From contig JAVJTA010000003.1 of assembly GCA_040219135.1 (NCBI GenBank), positions 372,001 to 436,000 of the forward strand: DNA of 64,000 nucleotides. Reading direction: 5' to 3'. The notes beneath the pieces were generated by a model that made no database searches, was not told the origin of the DNA, and was given only the letters and a program-made list of their open reading frames with translations. A program made the translations under genes and the position numbers. This DNA is from UBA7803 sp040219135 (GTDB taxonomy: Bacteria > Pseudomonadota > Gammaproteobacteria > Pseudomonadales > Azotimanducaceae). Below, one piece after another: positions 17,357-23,943 of this stretch (position 1 is its first letter; each line of letters begins with the position of its first letter).

Positions 17357-17771
17357 CGAAAACTCGCTGTCGCTCCACGGCGTTCCCGGCAGCCAGCCGA
17401 CCCGCCAGGCTGTCCAACTGCGTCGCGTAGATCGTGGCGACCTCGGTGAACGTGCTCTGCACCTGATCGGCCGGGACAAGGTCGCCCTCGGTCTTCTGAT
17501 TCGCGAGCCGCAGTTTTCGGGTCTGCTGCTGAAGCAACGCAGCACGGTGCTCGCTCATCGGGGCAGTGTCGTCGGCGGATCCCGTTCGCTCGCCCAACTC
17601 GGCCGTCAGATGCTGCTCGATCATCCACCCGACGGCGTCCGAACTCTCGATTTCCAGCGCCCGGCCCTTGCCACCCTGCCGGCGGACCGGCATTCCCTGA
17701 GCGACCCAACGACCGACGACCCGCTCGCTCACGCCAACGAAGTCGGCGAACTGCCGGCGGTTGACGATCAC
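17205..17771 (-). CDS. Terminase small subunit, Nu1-like DNA-packaging protein
   Basis: A 188-residue protein with an N-terminal winged helix-turn-helix (RRQFADFVGVSERVVGRWVAQGMPV) of the lambda Nu1 type, which recognises the cos site and recruits the large subunit. The middle is a long helical, charged segment and the C-terminus is Gly/Ala/Glu-rich. It precedes the GpA-type large subunit in the usual order. The 277 nt upstream of it hold no convincing gene and may carry the packaging site. Confidence 0.75.
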   Translation of the reverse strand: MIVNRRQFADFVGVSERVVGRWVAQGMPVRRQGGKGRALEIESSDAVGWMIEQHLTAELGERTGSADDTAPMSEHRAALLQQQTRKLRLANQKTEGDLVPADQVQSTFTEVATIYATQLDSLAGRLAAGNAVERQRVFDECRRIRTETADSLQALVDALERRGSGEAAAEADAVGVGGGEAPAAEGSG

Positions 17772-17909
17772 CGGGAATCAGGGTTCACAGCGGCCGTGCG
17801 TGGCTGGGCAGATGGGCGTTCGATTCCTGGATGACCGCGCCAGAGATCGGGCCGGCGCGTGAGCGCGCTTGCGAGCAAACCCCTGGGAAGGACCCCGGAG
17901 TCCGCCGGG

Positions 17910-17965
17910 AAAAACAAGCGCCGGCCGCGCCCAGGAGGTTCGGACCGCCGGCTCTCGGGGTTTTT
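17910..17965. repeat. Imperfect inverted repeat upstream of terS, possible packaging site
   Basis: In the gene-free stretch 17772-18048, AAAAAC at 17910-17915 faces GTTTTT at 17960-17965, and GCCGGC at 17920-17925 faces GCCGGC at 17947-17952. In lambda-like phages the cos site lies directly upstream of the small terminase gene, so the position fits. The structure alone does not prove it. Confidence 0.35.
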
Positions 17966-18048
17966 CGGGTCGGGTACTCGCCGAGTGATCCCACCAGCCG
18001 CAGGATGCGGCACCCTCCGCATGACGACATGCCAGGCCAGCATGCCGG

Positions 18049-19020
18049 TCACTTCTTCCGCGCTTCGAGTGCCGCTTCTGACACGGCGTTTCGAGCGAAC
18101 GGAGTGTCCTTGTCCGGCGGTGGTGCCGTCGCAGCGTTGGGCGTCACCTTCACTCCGCGCTCTGTGCCCGTGAACTCCATCAGAGCCCGGATCGGCCGGA
18201 CGAACGCCTGCCACTCGGCTGCCTCCTTGTCCCTCGCGCTTTCGGCCTCCAGCATTCGCTCCCGCGCCTCGGCCAGTTCGCGCTTGCAGCGGGCGATCTG
18301 CTTGTCGCCATGGCTCCGGGCCTCGCTGCTGGCCCCTGACCAGGGCTCGCGGAGGTGGCGGTAGCCTGATTCCAGCCGGGCAAGTTCTGCTGTCGCCGCT
18401 TGCACCTCCGCGTGGCCGGCGATGTACTCGTCTGAGTAGGCGAGCACGGCTCGGTGCTTCGCATGGCCGGCTCGACCGAGTTGGCGCAGGTACTTGCGGG
18501 AGCCACCTTCGGCGGCGAAGACATCATCCCAGACTTCGAAGATCACGCGCGGATCAATGTCGGGGCGGCGGATGACAAGGCAGCCGGTGGCGCTTTCAAC
18601 CTTGACGTTTGCGCGCTCTTCGAGATCTTCGAATTCACTCAGTTTGGCGCGAATGGCCTGGGTCTTCGTGGCTCGATCCTCGGCGGATATGGCGGCCTTC
18701 GGGTCGTAGCCATCCTTGATCAAGACGCTCACCAGGGCGTCGATCACCTTGTCTCTGCCGAGCAAAGCCACCAGCATGGACGCAGAATCCAGCCGCAGCC
18801 GCTCTGGCGCCGAGTTCGTCCGCGCGTACGGCCACACCGCGCCTGCCGGGTCGTGGCGCGCGAGTTGCGCATCGAGGTCAGCGCCGATGGCCTCCCGAAG
18901 TTCGGTCTCGGTCACGGGGGTTTTCTCCAGGTCGGCCAGCATCCCGAACTGTTCCCTTCGTTTGGCCCGAATCTTGAGAACCGGCGCCATGGCAGGATGG
19001 CTGTCGTCCAGGACGTTCAC
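18049..19020 (-). CDS. Coiled-coil protein of unknown function
   Basis: A 323-residue, highly charged, mostly helical protein. Residues about 210-275 (ELARLESGYRHL, then KRELAEARERMLEAES) look like coiled coil. The N-terminal half has a mixed composition with no recognised domain, and no signal or membrane segment is seen. Its start overlaps the stop of the preceding 121-residue gene by 4 nt. Its place between the replication genes and terS suggests a role in packaging or head interaction, but nothing in the sequence proves this. Confidence 0.65.
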   Translation of the reverse strand: MNVLDDSHPAMAPVLKIRAKRREQFGMLADLEKTPVTETELREAIGADLDAQLARHDPAGAVWPYARTNSAPERLRLDSASMLVALLGRDKVIDALVSVLIKDGYDPKAAISAEDRATKTQAIRAKLSEFEDLEERANVKVESATGCLVIRRPDIDPRVIFEVWDDVFAAEGGSRKYLRQLGRAGHAKHRAVLAYSDEYIAGHAEVQAATAELARLESGYRHLREPWSGASSEARSHGDKQIARCKRELAEARERMLEAESARDKEAAEWQAFVRPIRALMEFTGTERGVKVTPNAATAPPPDKDTPFARNAVSEAALEARKK

Positions 19021-19382
19021 GCTGCTCCTCCGCGCCGGCGGGCAGCGAACACGGCTTCCGCCTCGGGTAGCCTGTCTGTCGAGGGCTCCCGACTGCGAGT
19101 CTCGCCTGCGTTGGGTGCTGAAAAATCGGGCCGCGCCTGAGCCTGCCGGCTGCGACGTTCGAATATCGACTCCCCGAGGCCGGCGACGGCGGCGCGCTGC
19201 TGCTCTTCAGTGTCTGGCTTCGGATCGCTCGAATCGCCCAGGTCGCGCTGCGCTGCCGAAAGAGCGGAGATCGCCACCGCCGCCGGCAACTGGGTGCAGT
19301 GGGTGGCCAGGTACATGGCGAGCCTCGGCTTCGCCTTCGCTTTCGGGTGATTGAGGATCTGGTCTCGTCGTTCGTCACTCAT
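19017..19382 (-). CDS. Small protein resembling the C-terminal part of phage ClpP/scaffold proteases
   Basis: A 121-residue protein starting MSDERRDQILNHPKAKAKPRLAMYLA. The segment with HPKAKAKPRLAMYLATHC, then FERRSR further on, resembles the linker/scaffold region that follows the ClpP-like protease domain in phage head-maturation proteins (ILxHxEAxGRxxLAxxLAxxT). The protease domain itself is absent. It may be a free scaffold-like peptide that acts on a helper phage capsid, or the likeness may be chance. GGAG lies 6 nt upstream of the ATG, and the end overlaps the next gene by 4 nt. Confidence 0.5.
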   Translation of the reverse strand: MSDERRDQILNHPKAKAKPRLAMYLATHCTQLPAAVAISALSAAQRDLGDSSDPKPDTEEQQRAAVAGLGESIFERRSRQAQARPDFSAPNAGETRSREPSTDRLPEAEAVFAARRRGGAA

Positions 19383-19740
19383 GATCTGCTCCGTTCCGAG
19401 GGGTCAGTTTCGCCCGGCCGCCTTGCGCGCCACTACACGCGTTCTTCCGCGTCCTTCCTCGTTCTTCCAGTTGCGTGCCGGGCACTCGCCGGGTCGTCGT
19501 CCAGTGAACGAAGTCGTCGAGCGGCCACCACCGGCTCGCCTTCCTTCCTGTGCCGAGGTCGATGAAGCCTGGATGATCACGACCATCCCGGACGCGATCC
19601 TGCAGCGCGCGCACGCCGATGTGGAGCAGGAACGCCATTCCTCGGTCGTCGCATGATCGGTCAACGGTGACACGACAGCCTTCGTCCCGAAGCCGCTGTT
19701 CGAGTGCGTCGACCTGGCGCTGCAGGTCGTCGTCGGTCAT
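19375..19740 (-). CDS. Small protein of unknown function
   Basis: A 121-residue protein starting MTDDDLQRQVDALEQRLRDEGCRV: a short coiled-coil N-terminus, then a mixed region (GVRALQDRV, RWWPLDDFVHW) and a basic, low-complexity tail. No family recognised. The ATG at 19740 overlaps the stop of the upstream gene as ATGA, and the 3' end overlaps the next start by 8 nt, which fits the coupled operon structure. Confidence 0.5.
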   Translation of the reverse strand: MTDDDLQRQVDALEQRLRDEGCRVTVDRSCDDRGMAFLLHIGVRALQDRVRDGRDHPGFIDLGTGRKASRWWPLDDFVHWTTTRRVPGTQLEERGRTRKNACSGAQGGRAKLTPRNGADHE

Positions 19741-19997
19741 CACCGCTGCTGCTCCAGCCAACGACGGGCTGCCGCTCGGTGATGATCGACGATGGTCTGC
19801 CGGATCTGTTGAGCCAGTTGCCACTCATGCGCCTGGTCGGCCCCGGCTACGTCCCGAACGCGAAGTCCGAACTTCAGGCTGTAGACCATGGCATCGGCGA
19901 GGTCCGCCACCTCGCGCTCGGACAGCGCGTGCCACTGCCGGCGCCGAGCCGTCGGGTGAAGCGTGCCGACGGTGTATCCGTTCGGTCCATCACGCAT
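19740..19997 (-). CDS. Small protein of unknown function
   Basis: An 85-residue protein, start MRDGPNGYTVGTLHPTARRRQWHAL. The middle reads LSEREVADLADAMVYSLKFGLRVRDVAGADQAHEW, a helical region without a known family. The C-terminus is Arg-rich (HHRAAARRWLEQQR). It is coupled to both neighbours by short overlaps. Possibly a small regulatory or DNA-binding protein, but that is only a guess from the charge. Confidence 0.5.
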   Translation of the reverse strand: MRDGPNGYTVGTLHPTARRRQWHALSEREVADLADAMVYSLKFGLRVRDVAGADQAHEWQLAQQIRQTIVDHHRAAARRWLEQQR

Positions 19998-20175
19998 GAT
20001 CGCGCGCCCTCGGTTCGTCTGCAGGCTGCGTCACGGCCCTCAGCGCCTCGCGGTAGCCAGCCTCGAAGCCAGCCTCGAACGCAGGTCGCAGTCTGTCTCG
20101 CCCAAGTAGGTGCCTGTTCTGTCTGCACCAGCGGTGAAACGCGTCGGTGCCGGGGTGGCGGGTGTCGTCAGTCAT
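19990..20175 (-). CDS. Small protein of unknown function
   Basis: A 61-residue protein (start MTDDTRHPGTDAFHRWCRQN) with a short helical core (RPAFEAGFEAGYREAL). The ATG at 20175 is chosen because GGGAG lies 7 nt upstream; an in-frame ATG at 20196 has no good site. It overlaps both neighbours by 8 nt. The EAGFEAGYREAL segment looks like short conserved phage proteins, role unknown. Confidence 0.5.
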   Translation of the reverse strand: MTDDTRHPGTDAFHRWCRQNRHLLGRDRLRPAFEAGFEAGYREALRAVTQPADEPRARDHA

Positions 20176-20488
20176 GCGTGGGCTCCCGTCGGTCATGCGC
20201 GGGCAGGCGGTGCGGTCCCCATCGCCCTCCGTGGGGATCGACAGCCACCCATTCGTCACGGCCGACTCTTTCGTAAGTCGTGTCGCGGGCAGGGCCGGCG
20301 AATGTGCGTATCACCCGAACGTTGGGATCAATCTTTCGGAATAGCCGGATGGCGCCCTGCATGTCCGTGCAGCAACCGTCCGGCATGAACAATCCGCCTG
20401 CGCCGGTCGACCAGTCGTAGTGCAGACGCTGAACGGTGGTTGCTAGTCCAGGAACGTGCTTGCCGTTGGTACCTAGTTCGGCGGTCAT
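20168..20488 (-). CDS. Small protein of unknown function
   Basis: A 106-residue protein starting MTAELGTNGKHVPGLATTVQRLHYDW, with a central GGLFMPDGCCTDMQGAIRLF segment and a C-terminus rich in Arg, His and Pro. No domain is recognised. The region IRTFAGPARDTTYERVGRDEWVAVDP suggests a small beta-rich fold. It starts 12 nt after the 41-residue gene and overlaps the next start by 8 nt. Confidence 0.5.
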   Translation of the reverse strand: MTAELGTNGKHVPGLATTVQRLHYDWSTGAGGLFMPDGCCTDMQGAIRLFRKIDPNVRVIRTFAGPARDTTYERVGRDEWVAVDPHGGRWGPHRLPAHDRREPTHD

Positions 20489-20500
20489 GGGTTCTCCGGG

Positions 20501-20626
20501 TCAGTCATAGAAGCGCCTCGGAATCGGGTCCGCAACGTATGCAACATGGCCTTCCCATATAGACGTATCGCGCGCGCGCGCGAGACGTCGATAAGTAGTG
20601 CCCACGTTGTTTGTGTTGCGCGTCAT
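20501..20626 (-). CDS. 41-residue protein coupled to the helicase gene
   Basis: A short gene whose ATG (20624-20626) overlaps the stop of the SF3 helicase (ATGA). The product starts MTRNTNNVGTTYRRLARARD and ends IPRRFYD. A (CG)n tract at about 20569-20581 encodes the ARAR part. The 4-nt overlap, seen throughout this operon, is the main support. No family known. Confidence 0.4.
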   Translation of the reverse strand: MTRNTNNVGTTYRRLARARDTSIWEGHVAYVADPIPRRFYD

Positions 20627-21972
20627 GCTTCTTGACCAAATGGCTCGGATTTCAGTCGCAATCCCTGCCAATGACGGCCGCCGCGACTGGCGGTGTTCCC
20701 ACCGCGAAAGCCGGCCGCCTCCAGTCGCTCGCCGAGGGTCTTCTTGGTGCCGGTCTTCTCGTTGGCCCGTTCCGCGAAGTGCTTCCAGGACTCGAATAGC
20801 CGGCTGGAAGGCTCCCAGTAATCCGGCCCAAGGTCGCAGCGTTCCGCGAGCCACTCCTGCAGCATGTTCTCGCCGGCGAAGTAATCCGCCGTCGCATTGG
20901 TCACCACCTCGGGCGGGTTCAATCCTTCAGCCTGGTAGGCGAGTGCACCCTCCACAATCCACCGCATTATCCCCGGCCCCTCGGCCAGCAGTTTGTCCGC
21001 CAGGTCTGGGTCCCGGTTCTCGCCTCGGAACGTCACCACAAACGGCAGCAGGTGCAGGCGTCGGCGCATGGCTTCGTCTACGTTCCGTAGCCGGGGCTTG
21101 TGGTTGCCGGCGATCAGCAGTTTGAACTTCGGATAGAAGGTGAAATTGTCCTGCCGCATGTACCGGGCCGTGACCGGGTCGCCGCCGGTCAGCGCCTTGA
21201 TACGGGACTCGGCCCACGCTCGCCCTTCCTCGGTCTCCTGGGCCAGCACCAGTCGGGCACCGCGAAGCATGGCCAGTTCGGTTGTGTGACGGTCCACCTT
21301 GGACTCGGTGAACGTCTCCATGCTCGACACGGTGGCGTAGTCGCCCAGCACCTTCTGCAGGGTGTTCAGGAACGTGCCCTTGCCGTTGGCGCCGGACCCG
21401 TACAGGAAGAACAGCGCGTGTTCCCGGATCGACCCGGTCGCGGCATAGCCGGCCACCCGTTGCAGAAACGCCACGTAGTCGGCGTCACCGCCGGCCACCT
21501 GGTCGAGAAACCGGCGCCAGGTCGGGCAGTCACCGCTGGGGCCGAAGCCGGTCAGTTTCGTCAGGTGTGCGTCTGGGTCGCTGTCGTGCACCTGGCCGGT
21601 GGCGAGGTCTGCGATGCCGGTCGGCGTGTTCAGCAGCCAGTCGTGGCGGTCCCACTGGTCAGCCGTCGCTGCGTAGCGGCGGTCAGATTTCGCCAGCCGC
21701 TCGACGGACGCGATGATGGTGGCCTTCAGCCAGTCCTTGTCGCTGGCTGTGGCCGCGCGTACGTGCGCCCGGATGCGGTCATAGACCGCAAGCGTGTCGT
21801 CTTCCCGCCATGCTCGGTCGTCCCATGCCAGCCAGCGGTTCCACAGGGCCACGTAGCGCAGCATGGGTTCCGCCTCGCAGAACGTCAGGGCAAGACCGTC
21901 CTCGGTGATGTCGCCATTCGCTGCCCGTTTCACGGCGAGGTCGAGACGGCGCTTGGTATCGTCAACGGACAT
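20623..21972 (-). CDS. SF3/D5-type replicative helicase (primase C-terminal family)
   Basis: This 449-residue protein belongs to the phage/plasmid primase-helicase group (P4-alpha C-terminal, D5 family), which unwinds an element-specific replication origin. Walker A is GSGANGKGT (192-200), Walker B is around ARLVLAQETEE (239-249), the SF3 motif C/sensor is LLIAGNHKPRL (285-295), and MRRRLHLLPF (302-311) supplies the arginine finger region. A D5_N-type region precedes the ATPase. The primase zinc domain is on the separate upstream gene, overlapping by 11 nt, so the two together replace a one-piece P4-type protein. It supports autonomous replication of the element. Confidence 0.9.
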   Translation of the reverse strand: MSVDDTKRRLDLAVKRAANGDITEDGLALTFCEAEPMLRYVALWNRWLAWDDRAWREDDTLAVYDRIRAHVRAATASDKDWLKATIIASVERLAKSDRRYAATADQWDRHDWLLNTPTGIADLATGQVHDSDPDAHLTKLTGFGPSGDCPTWRRFLDQVAGGDADYVAFLQRVAGYAATGSIREHALFFLYGSGANGKGTFLNTLQKVLGDYATVSSMETFTESKVDRHTTELAMLRGARLVLAQETEEGRAWAESRIKALTGGDPVTARYMRQDNFTFYPKFKLLIAGNHKPRLRNVDEAMRRRLHLLPFVVTFRGENRDPDLADKLLAEGPGIMRWIVEGALAYQAEGLNPPEVVTNATADYFAGENMLQEWLAERCDLGPDYWEPSSRLFESWKHFAERANEKTGTKKTLGERLEAAGFRGGNTASRGGRHWQGLRLKSEPFGQEA

Positions 21973-22378
21973 TCGCCACCTCTAGCGCATGGTGAATGCG
22001 CGTGACCGCCATCTGGACGCGCTCGAGTTCGCCGGTCGTGAACTCGTGCCCCTGCATCAGCCGGCCGACCACGCAGGCGCACAGTGTGGCTTCGTCGCGG
22101 ATGATGAACAGCAGGTCCCGGGCCGGCCATCGCGGGCTCGTTGCCGGTCGTGGCTCCAACTTCTCGGGGAACAGATCGGATAACTCGACGCCAGCCGCCT
22201 GGACCACGTCGGCAGCACCACAGCCGGCGAAGCAGTGAATCAGAATGCGGCCGTCGTCGGTCTCCTTGACGCTGAGGCTCGGGCCGCGATCTTCATGGGC
22301 CGGACATCGGGCGTACCACTGACCTTTGCCGCGAGGCTTCACGCCATCCAGCCGGGCGAGGAACTGCTCAACGTCCAT
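21962..22378 (-). CDS. CHC2-type zinc-finger primase domain protein
   Basis: A 138-residue protein starting MDVEQFLARLDGVKP. The zinc finger matches the CHC2 pattern: C25 and H28 in ARCPAHEDR, C49 and C53 in IHCFAGC, the spacing found at the N-terminus of DnaG-type and P4-type primases. It lacks the Toprim catalytic domain, so it may act as the DNA-recognition part of a split primase together with the SF3 helicase that follows. The ATG at 22378 is preferred over an upstream TTG. Confidence 0.8.
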   Translation of the reverse strand: MDVEQFLARLDGVKPRGKGQWYARCPAHEDRGPSLSVKETDDGRILIHCFAGCGAADVVQAAGVELSDLFPEKLEPRPATSPRWPARDLLFIIRDEATLCACVVGRLMQGHEFTTGELERVQMAVTRIHHALEVANVR

Positions 22379-22568
22379 CGCAGCCACCAATGACAGGCTT
22401 CAGATAGCTCAGCGGTCGGCCCGGAAACTTCAGGGCGAGGATGTCGATCACCTCGTCGCGCGTTGCGCCGTTTGGGCAGACCATGCGGGTCTCGTCACCG
22501 CCATGCAGACGGTAGGCCCAGCAGACGTGTAGGACTTGCTCGGCCAGGGCTTGCTCGAAGGACGTCAT
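22368..22568 (-). CDS. Small protein of unknown function
   Basis: A 66-residue protein starting MTSFEQALAEQVLHVCWAYRLHGGDE, with a central CPNGATRDEVIDILALKFPG segment. The ATG at 22568 is preferred because GGAGGTG lies a few nt upstream. It overlaps the metallopeptidase-like gene by 4 nt (ATGA) and the CHC2 gene by 11 nt, so it is part of the replication module. Role unknown. Confidence 0.55.
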   Translation of the reverse strand: MTSFEQALAEQVLHVCWAYRLHGGDETRMVCPNGATRDEVIDILALKFPGRPLSYLKPVIGGCDGR

Positions 22569-23110
22569 GGCGACACCTCCGGCAGGGACCACGTATCGGC
22601 AATGCGCACACGCTGCTCGACAGCCGATACAAGCGCCTTGCTCTCATCCACCCCGAGATAGCGAGCATACAGATCAAGCGCCACACGGCAGAATCGCGGA
22701 TCATGCCCAGCAGCCCCGAACGGCCGTCCATCGCCATCGAACATCGTAAAAACGTGAGCGAGTTCGTGGAGCAGAGTGTGTCTCGGCGTGATGAAACCGG
22801 CAGTGCCGAATGCGATTCCGGGTTTCAACCAGCCTCCGCCGACAGACACGAAGCCGGCATGGGCGGAGAATCGCTTCAGTCTTGGGGAAAAGGTGAGCGC
22901 CGGGACTTCGTCGCCCCACCAGTCGGCGAACTTGTGGTCATGGCGGCCCATCCGTTCGCTTCCCCATTTCCAGGCATCCTGGAAGAGCCGCAGGAGTTGG
23001 GGCGGGAAGGGATCTTTCGCACGGATTTCACCAAGGCCTTGCTCGGGTTGGCGAAAGGACCGTTCCCATGCGTAGACGCGGCTGCGCTGGACGTCGCGCG
23101 GTTTTCTCAT
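22565..23110 (-). CDS. HExxH metallopeptidase-like protein (resembles TIGR04338 family)
   Basis: A 181-residue protein with the zincin signature HELAH (residues 115-119, in TLLHELAHVFT) and a third likely ligand in GHDPRF (H136). The N-terminal PRDVQRSRVYAWERSF also fits the TIGR04338 group (HExxH motif proteins found mostly in actinobacterial chromosomes and elements; role unknown). I cite the family from memory of its motif pattern and could not run a profile search. A protease gene inside the replication operon of an integrated element is unusual. It may process a repressor or a host factor, as an inference. Overlaps both neighbours by 4 nt. Confidence 0.7.
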   Translation of the reverse strand: MRKPRDVQRSRVYAWERSFRQPEQGLGEIRAKDPFPPQLLRLFQDAWKWGSERMGRHDHKFADWWGDEVPALTFSPRLKRFSAHAGFVSVGGGWLKPGIAFGTAGFITPRHTLLHELAHVFTMFDGDGRPFGAAGHDPRFCRVALDLYARYLGVDESKALVSAVEQRVRIADTWSLPEVSP

Positions 23111-23310
23111 CCCAACCTCCCAGCCACAATGGCCCGGTGGGCTTCGAGCAGCACGACGTCGGCGGGTCGGCGGGTGGCATTCACCAGGCGCAGCCAGGCG
23201 GCTCTGCGGGTGGGGATTTCAACTACGGGGGCGGGTGCGGTATTCTTCGTGACGCCAGTCTTGAAGATGTACCGGGCCGGGCTCCCTTCGGAGTACCGGC
23301 CCTTTTTCAT
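23107..23310 (-). CDS. Small basic protein of unknown function
   Basis: A 67-residue basic protein, start MKKGRYSEGSPARYIFKTGVTKN, with a C-terminal helix (NATRRPADVVLLEAHRAIV). Its ATG overlaps the stop of the HTH gene and its stop overlaps the start of the metallopeptidase-like gene (ATGA at both ends). No family recognised. Confidence 0.5.
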   Translation of the reverse strand: MKKGRYSEGSPARYIFKTGVTKNTAPAPVVEIPTRRAAWLRLVNATRRPADVVLLEAHRAIVAGRLG

Positions 23311-23516
23311 CCTGCACCCCGCTCCTGATTCTTCAGCGCAATCCACGCGGCCTCGTGCTGCTCGTTGATGCGCTTGCATCGCTTCCCGAGTTCGAGATAG
23401 CCGAGCCGGCCGTGGTTGATCTCTTTGTAAATGACCGGGTGGGAAACGCCGTGGCGTGCCGCGAACTCGCGAGGGGACCATGACGCCCGCTCGATAGGGT
23501 GTTCAGGGTGGGGCAT
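23307..23516 (-). CDS. AlpA/excisionase-like helix-turn-helix protein
   Basis: A 69-residue protein with a MerR/excisionase-type HTH: SWSPREFAARHGVSHPVIYKEINHGRLGYLELGKRCKRI. The turn GVSHPVIYKEI and the wing after GRLGYLELGKR fit HTH_17/AlpA-type regulators, which in satellites such as P4 and PICIs activate integrase or drive excision. It is the first gene of the minus-strand replication operon and 93 nt downstream of the integrase transcription unit. The exact role (excisionase or activator) is not decided by the sequence. Confidence 0.75.
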   Translation of the reverse strand: MPHPEHPIERASWSPREFAARHGVSHPVIYKEINHGRLGYLELGKRCKRINEQHEAAWIALKNQERGAG

Positions 23517-23600
23517 AGCCGTCTCCGTACTAGTGGACGGCTTTCTATGTTATTGCGCGGATTGAGGATTGCTACAAGGTGGGGGCACGCAAATGCCGCT

Positions 23601-23612
23601 TAGCGGCCGCTA
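23601..23612. repeat. Perfect 12-bp palindrome at the end of the integrase unit
   Basis: TAGCGGCCGCTA at 23601-23612 overlaps the stop codon of the 110-residue gene. A second dyad CCGCTTAGCGG (23597-23607) overlaps it. Possible terminator stem or protein-binding site before the HTH gene. Confidence 0.3.
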
Positions 23613-23942
23613 TGCGTTGTTTCTGGACTCCAAAGCCCGTTTGACAGTGCCGGAGTCGACTCCGAGTTTGCGCCTGACGTGCGCTATCGCTCCTCGGGTC
23701 TTGCCCTGGTGCCCCTTCACGTAGCGGTCGTATTCATCCAGGATCGGCTGATAGTCGGTCCGGGGGTTGGTGGCGTTCTCGCGAGCGATGCGGGTCTGTT
23801 CGCGGTCGTAGGCGTCCTCCATCGCCTCTTTGATCTCGCGATCGGTGGTGCCATGCACGTCCCTGGTGCGCCCGTAGCCGATGTACACGATGCGCCCGGG
23901 CTGTACGTCCAAGGTCACCGGCGGCGGCTTTTTCTTTCCCAT
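23610..23942 (-). CDS. Protein of unknown function downstream of integrase
   Basis: A 110-residue, basic protein starting MGKKKPPPVTLDVQPGRIVYIGYGR. The C-terminal third (GKTRGAIAHVRRKLGVDSGTVKRALES) looks like a helix-turn-helix, so DNA binding is likely. Its ATG lies 1 nt beyond the integrase stop, so the two are co-translated. It could be a recombination directionality factor or a regulator; no family is recognised. Confidence 0.6.
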   Translation of the reverse strand: MGKKKPPPVTLDVQPGRIVYIGYGRTRDVHGTTDREIKEAMEDAYDREQTRIARENATNPRTDYQPILDEYDRYVKGHQGKTRGAIAHVRRKLGVDSGTVKRALESRNNA

Positions 23943-23943
23943 G

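Noticed and set aside
17768..18214. A 148-codon minus-strand frame spanning the gap upstream of terS
   Set aside because: It overlaps the 323-residue gene in another frame and has a Pro/Arg-rich composition. The gap is better explained as non-coding.
20560..20585. The CG dinucleotide tract as Z-DNA or an origin signal
   Set aside because: The tract is only about 13 nt and lies in a coupled small gene. Nothing else nearby looks like an origin.
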